Source: an uncultured Clostridia bacterium (GTDB taxonomy: Bacteria; Bacillota; Clostridia; Christensenellales; Borkfalkiaceae). Taken from it: a DNA stretch of 5,640 nt. Each line of letters begins with the position of its first letter. The stretch's first letter is position 1. Below the pieces are notes generated by a model. That model did not search any database. It was not told the origin of the DNA and worked only from the letters and a program-made list of their open reading frames with translations. Of this stretch, positions 1 to 5,640 are shown piece by piece. Both the position numbers and the translations under genes were made by a program. The stretch covers positions 1-5,640 of the forward strand of contig CAMAJQ010000070.1 in NCBI GenBank assembly GCA_945835865.1, given 5' to 3'.

Positions 1-2
1 TC

Positions 3-617
3 GAACAGACGAAAGAGATCGTCCGGAAGTTCAATTCCGTTTACGGCGAAACGCTTACCGAGCCGGAAGCGGTCCTTCCCTCCAACAAGGCGTGCCTGCG
101 TCTGCCCGGGACGGACGGAAAAGCCAAGATGAGCAAGTCTCTCGGCAACTGCATCTATCTTGCGGATTCGCCCGAAGAAATCAGGGCGAAGATCATGAAT
201 ATGTTCACCGATCCCGATCACATCCGCGTAAGCGATCCCGGCAAAACGGAAGGGAATCCCGTGTTTACCTATCTCGACGCTTTTGCAACGGACGCGCATT
301 TTGCCGAATTTCTCCCCGAGTATTCTTCTTTAGACGAATTGAAAGCCCATTATCGCAGAGGGGGACTCGGCGATATGAAAGTCAAAAAATTTCTCAATTC
401 CGTCGTGCAGTCTACCCTGGAACCCATCCGGTCCCGCCGCGCTGCGTATGAAAAAGAGATTCCCGCGGTCTACGACATGCTGAAAAAGGGAAGCGAAAAA
501 GCCGAACGCGTCGCCGCGCAGACCCTTTCGGAAGTCAAAGCTGCGATGAAAATAGATTATTTCGACGATGCCGAACTGATCCGGGCGCAAAAGGCAAAAT
601 ATTCCGGACAAGAATAA
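3..617 (+). CDS. trpS: Tryptophanyl-tRNA synthetase, C-terminal part (5' end outside window)
   Basis: Class I aminoacyl-tRNA synthetase that activates tryptophan with ATP and charges tRNA-Trp in the cytoplasm. The reading frame is open from the left edge and ends at TAA 615-617, leaving 204 visible residues. Bacterial TrpRS is usually about 330-350 residues, so roughly the first 130, including the HIGH region, lie upstream. Visible in order: the helix REIVRKFNSVYG-like segment (EIVRKFNSVYG, residues 5-15) that follows the Trp-binding region; the ATP-binding signature KMSKS at residues 42-46 (bases 126-140) within PGTDGKAKMSKSLGN; and the TrpRS-typical DPDHIRVSDPGKTEGN stretch followed by PVFTYLDAF (ending at residue 94). 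The C-terminal helical part belongs to the tRNA anticodon-binding domain. All visible signatures are intact. The gene converges on the minus-strand operon and shares a terminator with it. TyrRS is the main alternative, but the EGNPVFTYLDAF segment favours TrpRS. Confidence 0.95.
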   Translation, partial: EQTKEIVRKFNSVYGETLTEPEAVLPSNKACLRLPGTDGKAKMSKSLGNCIYLADSPEEIRAKIMNMFTDPDHIRVSDPGKTEGNPVFTYLDAFATDAHFAEFLPEYSSLDELKAHYRRGGLGDMKVKKFLNSVVQSTLEPIRSRRAAYEKEIPAVYDMLKKGSEKAERVAAQTLSEVKAAMKIDYFDDAELIRAQKAKYSGQE

Positions 618-649
618 AGAATTCTTTCGGACGCCCGTCGATCCGACGT

Positions 650-686
650 AAAAAACCCTCTCCCCGCTTAGCAGGGAGAGGTTTTT
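650..686. terminator. Bidirectional intrinsic terminator between convergent genes
   Basis: An 8-bp perfect GC-rich stem pairs CCTCTCCC (657-664) with GGGAGAGG (674-681). A short inner G-C/C-G extension closes a TTA loop. On the + strand the stem is followed by five T (682-686), which would end trpS transcription. The opposite side is a run of six A (650-655), which reads as six T on the minus strand and would end the 711-5640 operon. Its position between two facing stop codons fits a shared Rho-independent terminator. Confidence 0.9.
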
Positions 687-710
687 CGTTCCTTTCGGGA
701 AGTAAGAGGT

Positions 711-1388
711 TCAACGTTTGCTTCCGTAGAAAGCCGAGCGGGCGGTCTTGAGACAGTCCCGCTCGCCTTCCGTCAACGGGAGATCCCGCCTGCGGTAGTC
801 GTGATGGTCGCAGAAGGAAAGCAGGTCCTTTTCCAAAGCGGAGAGGTAACGGTTTTCGACGGCGTATAAGTCGTTCAGATAGGATTTTTGTTCTGAGTGC
901 GCGCAATCGGAATAGCGGTTGAGCGCGGCGAAATGTTCGAGGCAGAAACCCCGTTCCTCCGCGAATCTCTTGCGGAAGGACGGCTTGGAGTAATAGACTT
1001 CGGCTACCGTTTTGTAATAACGGATCATATGATCGTCAAGGTATTTGCATACGACGCACTTTTTCGCGGAAAGGTCGAGCTTGTCCGCAATTTTTTTCGC
1101 CTGTTTCGCCTTTTCGGGTTTTTCAACGGATTTCATGACCGTCTTCAGTCTCGTGGAAATCTGGAGGGCGAGACCGAGTTTGGATGGAAAGGAAAAAAGA
1201 AGATCGTAGTGGCGGGCGCAGAAGCCGAGTTCGTTCACCTCTTTGCGGGTATTGTCTTCCATCACGCCTTCGCCGAGATATTGTTCTGTCAGACGGACTT
1301 CGACCGTCTTTTTGATTTTGCACAGAGGACATTCTCCGGACGCGTTGAAATGTTCGTCGATGAGCATGGTTCCGATATGGTAATTCAT
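711..1388 (-). CDS. Cys/His-rich protein with two CxxC...GFCxxH repeats (DUF6062-like, function unknown)
   Basis: A 225-residue soluble protein of unknown function, starting MNYHIGTM. The ATG at 1386-1388 is chosen because AAAGGAGA (1396-1403) lies 7 bases upstream; in-frame extension further upstream would overlap trmL and has no better site. Visible motifs: CPLC (C20, C23) followed by GFCARH (C57, H60), then CVVC (C111, C114) followed by GFCLEH (C149, H152). The two units have nearly the same internal spacing and lie about 91 residues apart, so the protein looks like a tandem duplication with two potential four-ligand (Cys3His) metal sites. A LGLALQISTRL segment follows the first unit. From memory this pattern matches the uncharacterised clostridial family DUF6062; the fold resemblance is clear to me, the exact label less so. 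There is no signal peptide or membrane segment. It is the last gene of the operon, 20 bases after trmL, just before the terminator. Zinc or iron-sulfur binding is inference; no enzymatic role can be assigned. Confidence 0.85.
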   Translation of the reverse strand: MNYHIGTMLIDEHFNASGECPLCKIKKTVEVRLTEQYLGEGVMEDNTRKEVNELGFCARHYDLLFSFPSKLGLALQISTRLKTVMKSVEKPEKAKQAKKIADKLDLSAKKCVVCKYLDDHMIRYYKTVAEVYYSKPSFRKRFAEERGFCLEHFAALNRYSDCAHSEQKSYLNDLYAVENRYLSALEKDLLSFCDHHDYRRRDLPLTEGERDCLKTARSAFYGSKR

Positions 1389-1408
1389 TTCCGGTTCTCC
1401 TTTGCGGT

Positions 1409-1903
1409 TCAGTCTGATCTTCCTGTAAGGTGACCTTCGGGGTTCAATTCGCTGAATCCCGTCTGACGCAGTGCTTCGTACAGGGTGATCGCCACCGAAT
1501 TGGAAAGGTTGAGACTTCTCAGGTCCTGCCACATGGGAATGCGCAGGGTCTCCTCGTAATGGTCTTTGAGAAGAGGTTCGGGAAGCCCGTGCGATTCTTT
1601 TCCGAAAACGAGAAAATCGCCGTCGTGAAAGGAAACGTCGACGTATCTCTTTTTTCCTTTCGTGGAGAGGAAATAGAAGTTTTTTCCGTTATAGTATTTT
1701 TCGAGTATCTCGGAAAAGGAGTCGTAATAACTGACCGAAAGGTACTGCCAGTAATCCAGCCCCGCTCTCTTCAGAGTACGGTCTGAGATCTCGAAGCCGA
1801 GCGGTCGGACGAGATGAAGGGCGGTGTGCGTTGCGGCGCACGTCCTCGAGATATTTCCCGTATTCTGCGGGATTTCGGGTTCTACGAGTACGATGTTGAA
1901 CAT
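1409..1903 (-). CDS. trmL: tRNA (cytidine/uridine-34 2'-O)-methyltransferase TrmL
   Basis: SPOUT-class, SAM-dependent RNA methyltransferase that 2'-O-methylates the wobble nucleotide 34 of certain tRNA-Leu species (function known for the E. coli TrmL/YibK family). At 164 residues it has the normal length of this minimal, single-domain family, which forms the active site across a dimer. All three signature regions are present: N-terminal EPEIPQNTGNISR (8-20); FGKESHGLP (100-108), the glycine-rich SAM-site loop; and IPM (122-124) with RSLNLSNSVAITLYEALRQ (129-147), which forms the deep trefoil knot. The ATG at 1901-1903 starts the family-typical MFNIVLVEPE. Its ribosome binding site is weak (AAAGAGAGA, no GGAGG), so translation may depend partly on coupling to upstream genes. 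It follows the nitrilase-like gene after 41 bases and precedes the Cys/His protein by 20 bases. Confidence 0.96.
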   Translation of the reverse strand: MFNIVLVEPEIPQNTGNISRTCAATHTALHLVRPLGFEISDRTLKRAGLDYWQYLSVSYYDSFSEILEKYYNGKNFYFLSTKGKKRYVDVSFHDGDFLVFGKESHGLPEPLLKDHYEETLRIPMWQDLRSLNLSNSVAITLYEALRQTGFSELNPEGHLTGRSD

Positions 1904-1944
1904 GGCTGTCTCTCTTTGGTATTTTTATAGGCGTTTTCCGTCGC

Positions 1945-2598
1945 TTAAGGATCGGAAAAACGGACTTTCGTCGTCTTGAGGGTGAAGTCTGCGGGGGCGG
2001 TCAGCTCGACCCGATCTCCCTTTTCGCCGGAGAAGGGGACGGGTTCGCCGTTCGGCGCCGTCGCCTCTCCTCCGTCGTCTCCGAGGTAGAAGAAAGGCAC
2101 GCCGAGCAGATAGGAATAAGCGCGGAGAATGATTTTTACGCATTCCGTCCTCTTCTTCTCGGAGAGGAGGAGCACGGCTTCCGCGCCGCACACGACGAGG
2201 GATTTCATCAGGTCGAAGGAAAAAGCGTCGTCCCCTACGGCTACGGCAAATCTGCCGGCGGCGGTATCGTACACGCGGTTGCCGCAGCCGGGCATATATC
2301 CGTTGGTTTCGCGGCAGACGGACATGTCGGTAATGCCGAGAAGTTTTCCTTTATCAAATACCCCGCAGGAATGGCGGATAATGCCGTAATTGTCGGAGTC
2401 GAAGGCTGCGACGAGTACGATGCCCGCCTTTTCGGACAGGGCGGCAAGGTCTTTCAGACGCGAGGTCTCACCGCTCAGTTCTTTGCGGTATCGGACGGTT
2501 TCCGTGCAACCGAAGCCGAAAACGGCAACGTCCGTTTCGGGGTGGAAGGAAGAGGCGCGTTCGCCGCAGGAGCGGCGGTCGATCGTTTGAATTATCAA
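1945..2598 (-). CDS. Nitrilase-fold (carbon-nitrogen hydrolase-like) protein lacking the catalytic triad
   Basis: A 217-residue cytoplasmic protein that follows the order of the nitrilase superfamily: a short first strand (IIQTI), DVAVFGFG (23-30, normally xxxFPE), a KAGIVLVAAF strand (57-66), GVFDKGKLLG (79-88), MPGCGNRVYDTAAGRFAVAVGDDAF (102-126), GAEAVLLLS (138-146) and RAYSYLLGVPFF (159-170). In active family members Glu, Lys and Cys form the triad. Here the aligned positions read Phe29 (FGFG for FPE), about Met92 (ITDM for YrK) and Gly122 (VGDD for ICyD), so hydrolase activity is unlikely. It is also short (active members are usually about 260-290 residues), with the helix before the first motif and the C-terminus reduced. 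The start is TTG (2596-2598): an in-frame stop lies upstream at 2626-2628 and GGAGG (2604-2608) is 5 bases before it. The frame is open throughout and embedded in the operon between dus and trmL, so it looks like a maintained pseudoenzyme rather than a decayed gene. Its function is unknown; a ligand-binding or scaffold role is inference. Confidence 0.8.
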   Translation of the reverse strand: MIIQTIDRRSCGERASSFHPETDVAVFGFGCTETVRYRKELSGETSRLKDLAALSEKAGIVLVAAFDSDNYGIIRHSCGVFDKGKLLGITDMSVCRETNGYMPGCGNRVYDTAAGRFAVAVGDDAFSFDLMKSLVVCGAEAVLLLSEKKRTECVKIILRAYSYLLGVPFFYLGDDGGEATAPNGEPVPFSGEKGDRVELTAPADFTLKTTKVRFSDP

Positions 2599-2603
2599 TT
2601 TTT

Positions 2604-2641
2604 CCTCCGGGATATCTCCTGAATATCATATTGCCGGGAGG
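2604..2641 (-). promoter_or_regulatory. Hairpin that includes the Shine-Dalgarno site of the TTG-start gene
   Basis: In the minus-strand mRNA, CCTCC (2641-2637) can pair with the ribosome binding site GGAGG (2608-2604). After one C-C mismatch the pairing continues with GG (2635-2634) against CC (2611-2610). An upper ATAT/ATAT helix (2626-2623 with 2615-2612) closes a loop TCAGGAG that holds a second SD-like AGGAG. There is no U-run after the stem in the transcribed direction (A residues follow), so it is not a terminator. Sequestration of the SD, with release by ribosomes or another factor, is an inference from pairing alone. Confidence 0.35.
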
Positions 2642-2656
2642 GAAAAAATGTGCGGG

Positions 2657-3631
2657 TTATACCGTCCGACCCTTTTCGTCGCCGGGATCCCCGTCGAAGA
2701 AGGAAGCGATCTCCTCTTTGAGGGATTCTGTATCCGTCAGCCGGAAGATTTTTTCTTTGAATCGGGTGACGCCCGGTTCGCCCTTTAAGTAATAACAGAG
2801 TTGTTTGCGGAAGGATACGGCGACGGTCCGGTCGTCATATCGTCCTTTCAATAGGTCTATATGTCGATAAATAAGCGATTTTTTGTCAACGGAATAAGGT
2901 TTTTTCAAAAGGGAGGAAAAAAGCCAGGGCTTTTCGAGCGCTCCGCGTGCGAGCATGACTCCGTCCGCGCCCGTTTCGTTCATCATCCGTTCGGCGTCTT
3001 CTTCGCTGAAGATCCCGCCGTTCGCAATCACGGGGATCTTCACTGCTTTTTTTGCCTTTTCGATTTCTCTGTAATCGGGTTCGCCCGCGTAGATCCTCTC
3101 TCTCGTCCTACCGTGAACGGTGATCAGCGAGGCGCCCGAGTCTTCGCAGACCTTGGCAAAATCCGCCGTGACGGGATTGCCTTCTGTCAGCCCGATTCGT
3201 ATTTTGCAGGTAATCGTCTTTCCGCTTGCAACGCAGGCGGAAACGATCCTCCCAGCAAGGGGAAGATCGGCGAGCAGGGCGCTTCCCTCTCCGTTGTTAT
3301 AAATTTTCGGCATCGGACAGCCGAAGTTGATGTCGGCGATCGGGAAGGGGGCAAGAGCCTCGCTTTCAAGCGCCCGACGCATAATTTCGGGATCGTTACC
3401 GAAGATCTGTACGCAGGGCAGGGTTTCGGAAGGGGCGCGGACGAGCAGGGCTTCGGTGTTGGCGTTGCGAAAGAGTAGACCTTTGCAGCTCACCATTTCG
3501 GTGAAAGTCAGCCCCGCCCCGTAAGAAAGGCAGATTTCCCGCATGGCGAAATCGGAAAACCCGGCGAGCGGCGCGAAGAAAAGATTGTTTTCGGTGAGAT
3601 ACCGACCGATCGGTATGCGTTTGATCCGCAT
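2657..3631 (-). CDS. dus: tRNA-dihydrouridine synthase (DusB-like)
   Basis: FMN-dependent enzyme that reduces specific uridines to dihydrouridine in the D-loop region of tRNA, using NADPH. At 324 residues it is the usual length. Signatures in order: APLAGFSD (20-27) at the start of the TIM barrel and FMN site; EMVSCKGL (45-52); VQIFGNDP (74-81); INFGCPMPKI (101-110), with Cys105 as the conserved general acid and Lys109 as in the DusB/DusC type; KIRIG (143-147); VHGRTR (172-177); IPVIANGGI (199-207); and MLARGALEKPW (226-236), which with the preceding Asn204 region binds the FMN phosphate. A C-terminal helical domain that contacts tRNA follows. The ATG (3629-3631) has AGAGG (3640-3644) 8 bases upstream, inside the end of mazG, and lies only 3 bases after the mazG stop, so the two are translationally coupled. 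The exact uridine target cannot be told from sequence alone. Naming it dusB would be reasonable, since Bacillota Dus enzymes are usually of that group. Confidence 0.96.
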   Translation of the reverse strand: MRIKRIPIGRYLTENNLFFAPLAGFSDFAMREICLSYGAGLTFTEMVSCKGLLFRNANTEALLVRAPSETLPCVQIFGNDPEIMRRALESEALAPFPIADINFGCPMPKIYNNGEGSALLADLPLAGRIVSACVASGKTITCKIRIGLTEGNPVTADFAKVCEDSGASLITVHGRTRERIYAGEPDYREIEKAKKAVKIPVIANGGIFSEEDAERMMNETGADGVMLARGALEKPWLFSSLLKKPYSVDKKSLIYRHIDLLKGRYDDRTVAVSFRKQLCYYLKGEPGVTRFKEKIFRLTDTESLKEEIASFFDGDPGDEKGRTV

Positions 3632-3634
3632 GTC

Positions 3635-5062
3635 TCAGACCTCTTTTCCTTCGACGGCTTTTTTCGCGGCGAGATAATAGTCGTTCCATTCTTCGGGAGA
3701 AAGAGAGGAAAGTTCTCTTCCGTCTTCCCGGCAAAGTTTTTCCGCTTCGCAGAAACGCCGCACCGTCTTTTCGGTCGCGAGAGTGAGGGCTTCTTCGCAT
3801 TCTACGCCGAGAAATCTCGTAAGGTTGGCGGCACAGGCGATCAGATCGCCGCATTCTTTTTTGAGTTTTTCCCGATCGCCGGAAAGAATTTCCTTCCGGA
3901 CTTCTTCCGTTTCCTCGGCGATTTTTCCGAAGATCTGTTCTTCGTTTTCAAATTCGAAGCCGAATTTTTTTGCTCGGTTCATGCATTTTTCAAAACGCAT
4001 GAGCGCAGGCAGATTTCGAGGAACGGCGTCCACGTAGTCGGCGGCGGAATCGTACCCTTTTTCTTTTATTTTGTTATTCGTCCAGATATCGAGGGCGGAA
4101 GATTCGTCGGAGGCGTGGTCGATCCCGAAGATGTGCGTATGGCGGGAGATCAGTTTGGCGCAGATACCCGATAGGGCGTCTCCGCGCGTGAAGGCGTTTC
4201 TTTCTTCGGCAAAGATCGTCTGAAACACCGCCTGTAACATGACGTCTCCGATTTCTTCGCACGTTCCCTCTTCGTCGTTTCTCGTGACGGCGTCCACGAG
4301 TTCGTACGCTTCTTCGATGGTGTTCACGCGGATGGATTCTTTCGTCTGAGCCCTGTCCCACGGACAGCCGTTTTCCGACCGCAGGATCTCTACGATACGG
4401 AAGAGATCGTCAACGTCGAACCTCGTCTTTTCGGTCAGTTTAAGTTCGTCGATCACGAGACAGGAAGAATAGTCGAATTCGTCTCCGTAGTCGCTCTCGT
4501 AGAGTTTAATTTTTTTAAAACCTCCTCTGAAGAACTTATAGCAAGGGATCTCGTCGCCGAAAGCGTCGGAAAGAACGAGTTTCGTCCTTCCCGCGAGATA
4601 GGGGGAATCCACGTCGAAGACGACGAGGGGCAGGGTCAGTTTCATGCGTTCTCCGAGTTCGTATGCGGAGACGGCAGAATATTTTCCGCCGATCCCGAGC
4701 GCGGAAAGGCACGCCGCCGCTTTGGAGACGGAGGGAATGATCTCCGAAACTTTTTTCTTCTGCACGAGCAGTCGGCAGGAAACGTCGTCTGCGGGGTTGC
4801 CGTCCACGTAATACACGACTTCTTTTTCTCGGGCGAGCGCGACGACCGCGTCGGCGAGATTTTTGTTCAGCGTGTCGAAATTGCGGGAACGACGGTAGAC
4901 GTCGTCGAGAGTGACCGCTTCGGGGAATTTTCCAAGCAGGTATTTCCCGTTTTCCGTCAGCGCCGTCTTGACGATGACCGTTCTGTCTTTCGTAGCCGCT
5001 TCGAGTGCTCTGACGGAGAGGTCCCCGACCGAGATTCCCGTTCCCGCAAGAATGATTTTCAT
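3635..5062 (-). CDS. mazG: MazG-family nucleoside triphosphate pyrophosphohydrolase with N-terminal tetrapyrrole-methylase domain (YabN-like)
   Basis: A fusion protein of 475 residues, close to B. subtilis YabN (about 490). Residues 1 to about 205 resemble the SAM-binding tetrapyrrole (corrin/porphyrin) methylase fold: IILAGTGISVGD (3-14) at the glycine-loop position and VVYYVDGNP (82-90) at the usual PGxP loop. Two all-alpha MazG domains follow. The first has GCPWDRAQT (232-240), EEAYE (250-254), CEEIGD (268-273) and SRHTHIFG (306-313, normally RHPHVF). The second has EETEE (383-387) with ECGD (403-406). Both thus carry a complete EExxE...ExxD Mg-binding set and could hydrolyse NTPs to NMP plus pyrophosphate, a house-cleaning role against non-canonical or excess nucleotides. 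The ATG (5060-5062) has AGAGG (5071-5075) 8 bases upstream. It follows the flippase by 27 bases, as yabM-yabN do in Bacillus. The methylase domain looks degenerate: no PGxP, and a weak glycine loop. Its activity is doubtful; the MazG function is confident. Confidence 0.93.
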   Translation of the reverse strand: MKIILAGTGISVGDLSVRALEAATKDRTVIVKTALTENGKYLLGKFPEAVTLDDVYRRSRNFDTLNKNLADAVVALAREKEVVYYVDGNPADDVSCRLLVQKKKVSEIIPSVSKAAACLSALGIGGKYSAVSAYELGERMKLTLPLVVFDVDSPYLAGRTKLVLSDAFGDEIPCYKFFRGGFKKIKLYESDYGDEFDYSSCLVIDELKLTEKTRFDVDDLFRIVEILRSENGCPWDRAQTKESIRVNTIEEAYELVDAVTRNDEEGTCEEIGDVMLQAVFQTIFAEERNAFTRGDALSGICAKLISRHTHIFGIDHASDESSALDIWTNNKIKEKGYDSAADYVDAVPRNLPALMRFEKCMNRAKKFGFEFENEEQIFGKIAEETEEVRKEILSGDREKLKKECGDLIACAANLTRFLGVECEEALTLATEKTVRRFCEAEKLCREDGRELSSLSPEEWNDYYLAAKKAVEGKEV

Positions 5063-5089
5063 TTGATTTTCCTCTTTGTCTTCGCTTCG

Positions 5090-5640
5090 TCAGAGGGAAG
5101 GGACGGAGCGGAGCGTTTTTCGTTTACTGTATCTAATATATACCAAATCGCCGAAAACTGCAATCAAATAGCATGCGATATCTGAAATCGGCACTGCAAA
5201 AATTCCGATTTTTTCGTGAAAGAGCAGAACGATCTCCAGAATCGCCTTAACGATAACCCCTGCGAGAAGGAAGAGCGGAGGGGCGTAAAGTTTCCCGTAG
5301 GCGACGAGTACGGCGTTTGCCGTCTGCATGACGGCAAGGAGGACGACGGTGACCGAAGCGACGCGTAGCAGCGCCGCCATGAGCGACTTCTCTTCCCCGG
5401 AAAGAGACGAATATAGAAAACCGACGGTAAAATCGGAAAAGAAGAACAGAAAGAGGGCGCAGACGGCGGAGAGGGCAAGCGTCAGCACGAGTGCGAAGCC
5501 CGCCTTCCGTCCCGCCTCTTTCGTTTTTTGCTCTTTCAGCAATCCTGCCACGGCGGGAACCGAAGCGGCGGCTGCCCCGTAGCAAGTCGCGACGGGAACG
5601 CCTACGATGGATTCCACCCCGCCCGCGTAAATGCCGTAAA
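5090..5640 (-). CDS. Polysaccharide/lipid flippase of the MATE-like MOP superfamily (SpoVB/YabM type), C-terminal part
   Basis: A multi-pass inner-membrane protein related to the SpoVB/MurJ group, which flips undecaprenyl-linked cell-wall or polysaccharide precursors across the membrane. The frame runs off the right edge; 182 residues are visible, ending at TGA 5090-5092, against about 500 for full proteins. The segment YGIYAGGVESIVGVPVATCYGAAAASVPAVAGLL (1-34, given here in two parts: 1-15 and 16-34) matches the SpoVB helix with a conserved P...S.VPA near the middle of the family. Further hydrophobic helices lie at about 46-76, 86-113, 119-140 and 144-168, separated by short charged loops (KEQKTKEAGRK; SGEEKS; HEK). 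The C-terminal tail is basic (YSKRKTLR). The protein ends right after what would be helix 12, whereas SpoVB-type proteins usually have two more. The GTG codon at 5615-5617 is internal, not a start. Context with mazG next supports a YabM/SpoVB identity; the specific substrate cannot be stated. Confidence 0.85.
   Translation of the reverse strand, partial: YGIYAGGVESIVGVPVATCYGAAAASVPAVAGLLKEQKTKEAGRKAGFALVLTLALSAVCALFLFFFSDFTVGFLYSSLSGEEKSLMAALLRVASVTVVLLAVMQTANAVLVAYGKLYAPPLFLLAGVIVKAILEIVLLFHEKIGIFAVPISDIACYLIAVFGDLVYIRYSKRKTLRSVPSL

Noticed and set aside
897..1433. Long + strand open frame (178 codons) opposite the Cys/His gene and the end of trmL
   Set aside because: It is antisense to two genes with recognisable motifs, crosses their junction, has no plausible SD, and its Phe/Arg-rich translation looks like a codon shadow.
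1389..1532. N-terminal extension of the Cys/His gene to position 1532
   Set aside because: It would overlap the 3' end of trmL by over 120 bases, while the ATG at 1386-1388 has an excellent SD and starts where the family-like sequence begins.
1904..1944. Possible promoter in the gap upstream of trmL
   Set aside because: The 41-base AT-rich gap is too short to hold a convincing -35/-10 pair clear of the upstream gene, and I see none.
2604..2641. Hairpin after dus as an intrinsic terminator
   Set aside because: In the direction of transcription it is followed by A residues and the TTG start, not a U-run; the A-run/T-run flanks are on the wrong side.
2861..3478. 205-codon + strand open frame opposite dus
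   Set aside because: The minus strand encodes a complete Dus with every family motif; the antisense frame has no recognisable domain and no ribosome binding site.
5615..5617. GTG as start codon of the flippase
   Set aside because: The frame stays open to the right edge and the upstream residues (YGIYAGG) continue the conserved helix, so this is an internal valine codon.

Overview
The window looks like core chromosome of a member of the Bacillota (Firmicutes), most likely an uncultured Clostridia lineage. Three things suggest this. A SpoVB/YabM-type lipid flippase lies directly upstream of a YabN-type MazG fusion, an order known from Bacillus and many Clostridia. The Shine-Dalgarno sites are strong and purine-rich. 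One gene resembles an uncharacterised clostridial Cys-rich family (DUF6062, as I remember it). The assignment to Clostridia is inference. No mobile element, CRISPR array, tRNA or rRNA is visible.

Layout: on the + strand, the left edge (3-617) carries the C-terminal part of tryptophanyl-tRNA synthetase (trpS). It converges on a block of six minus-strand genes. A bidirectional hairpin terminator (about 650-686) sits in the 93-base gap between the two transcription units. Reading the minus strand in its transcription direction (right to left), the order is: a MOP-superfamily flippase (5640-5090, its 5' part outside the window); a tetrapyrrole-methylase/MazG fusion (5062-3635); a tRNA-dihydrouridine synthase (3631-2657); a short nitrilase-fold protein with a TTG start (2598-1945); the tRNA wobble 2'-O-methyltransferase TrmL (1903-1409); and a two-repeat Cys/His protein (1388-711). 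Gaps between these genes are 27, 3, 58, 41 and 20 bases. I see no internal terminator or convincing promoter, so they are probably one operon whose promoter lies beyond the right edge.

The theme is housekeeping for translation and nucleotide quality: Dus and TrmL modify tRNA, MazG removes non-canonical NTPs, and trpS lies convergently next to them. The two genes without a clear job are the most interesting. One is a nitrilase-like protein in which all three catalytic positions appear replaced. The other has two CxxC...GFCxxH units at almost identical spacing, which suggests an internally duplicated metal-binding fold. I found no evidence of a new defence or mobile system here.
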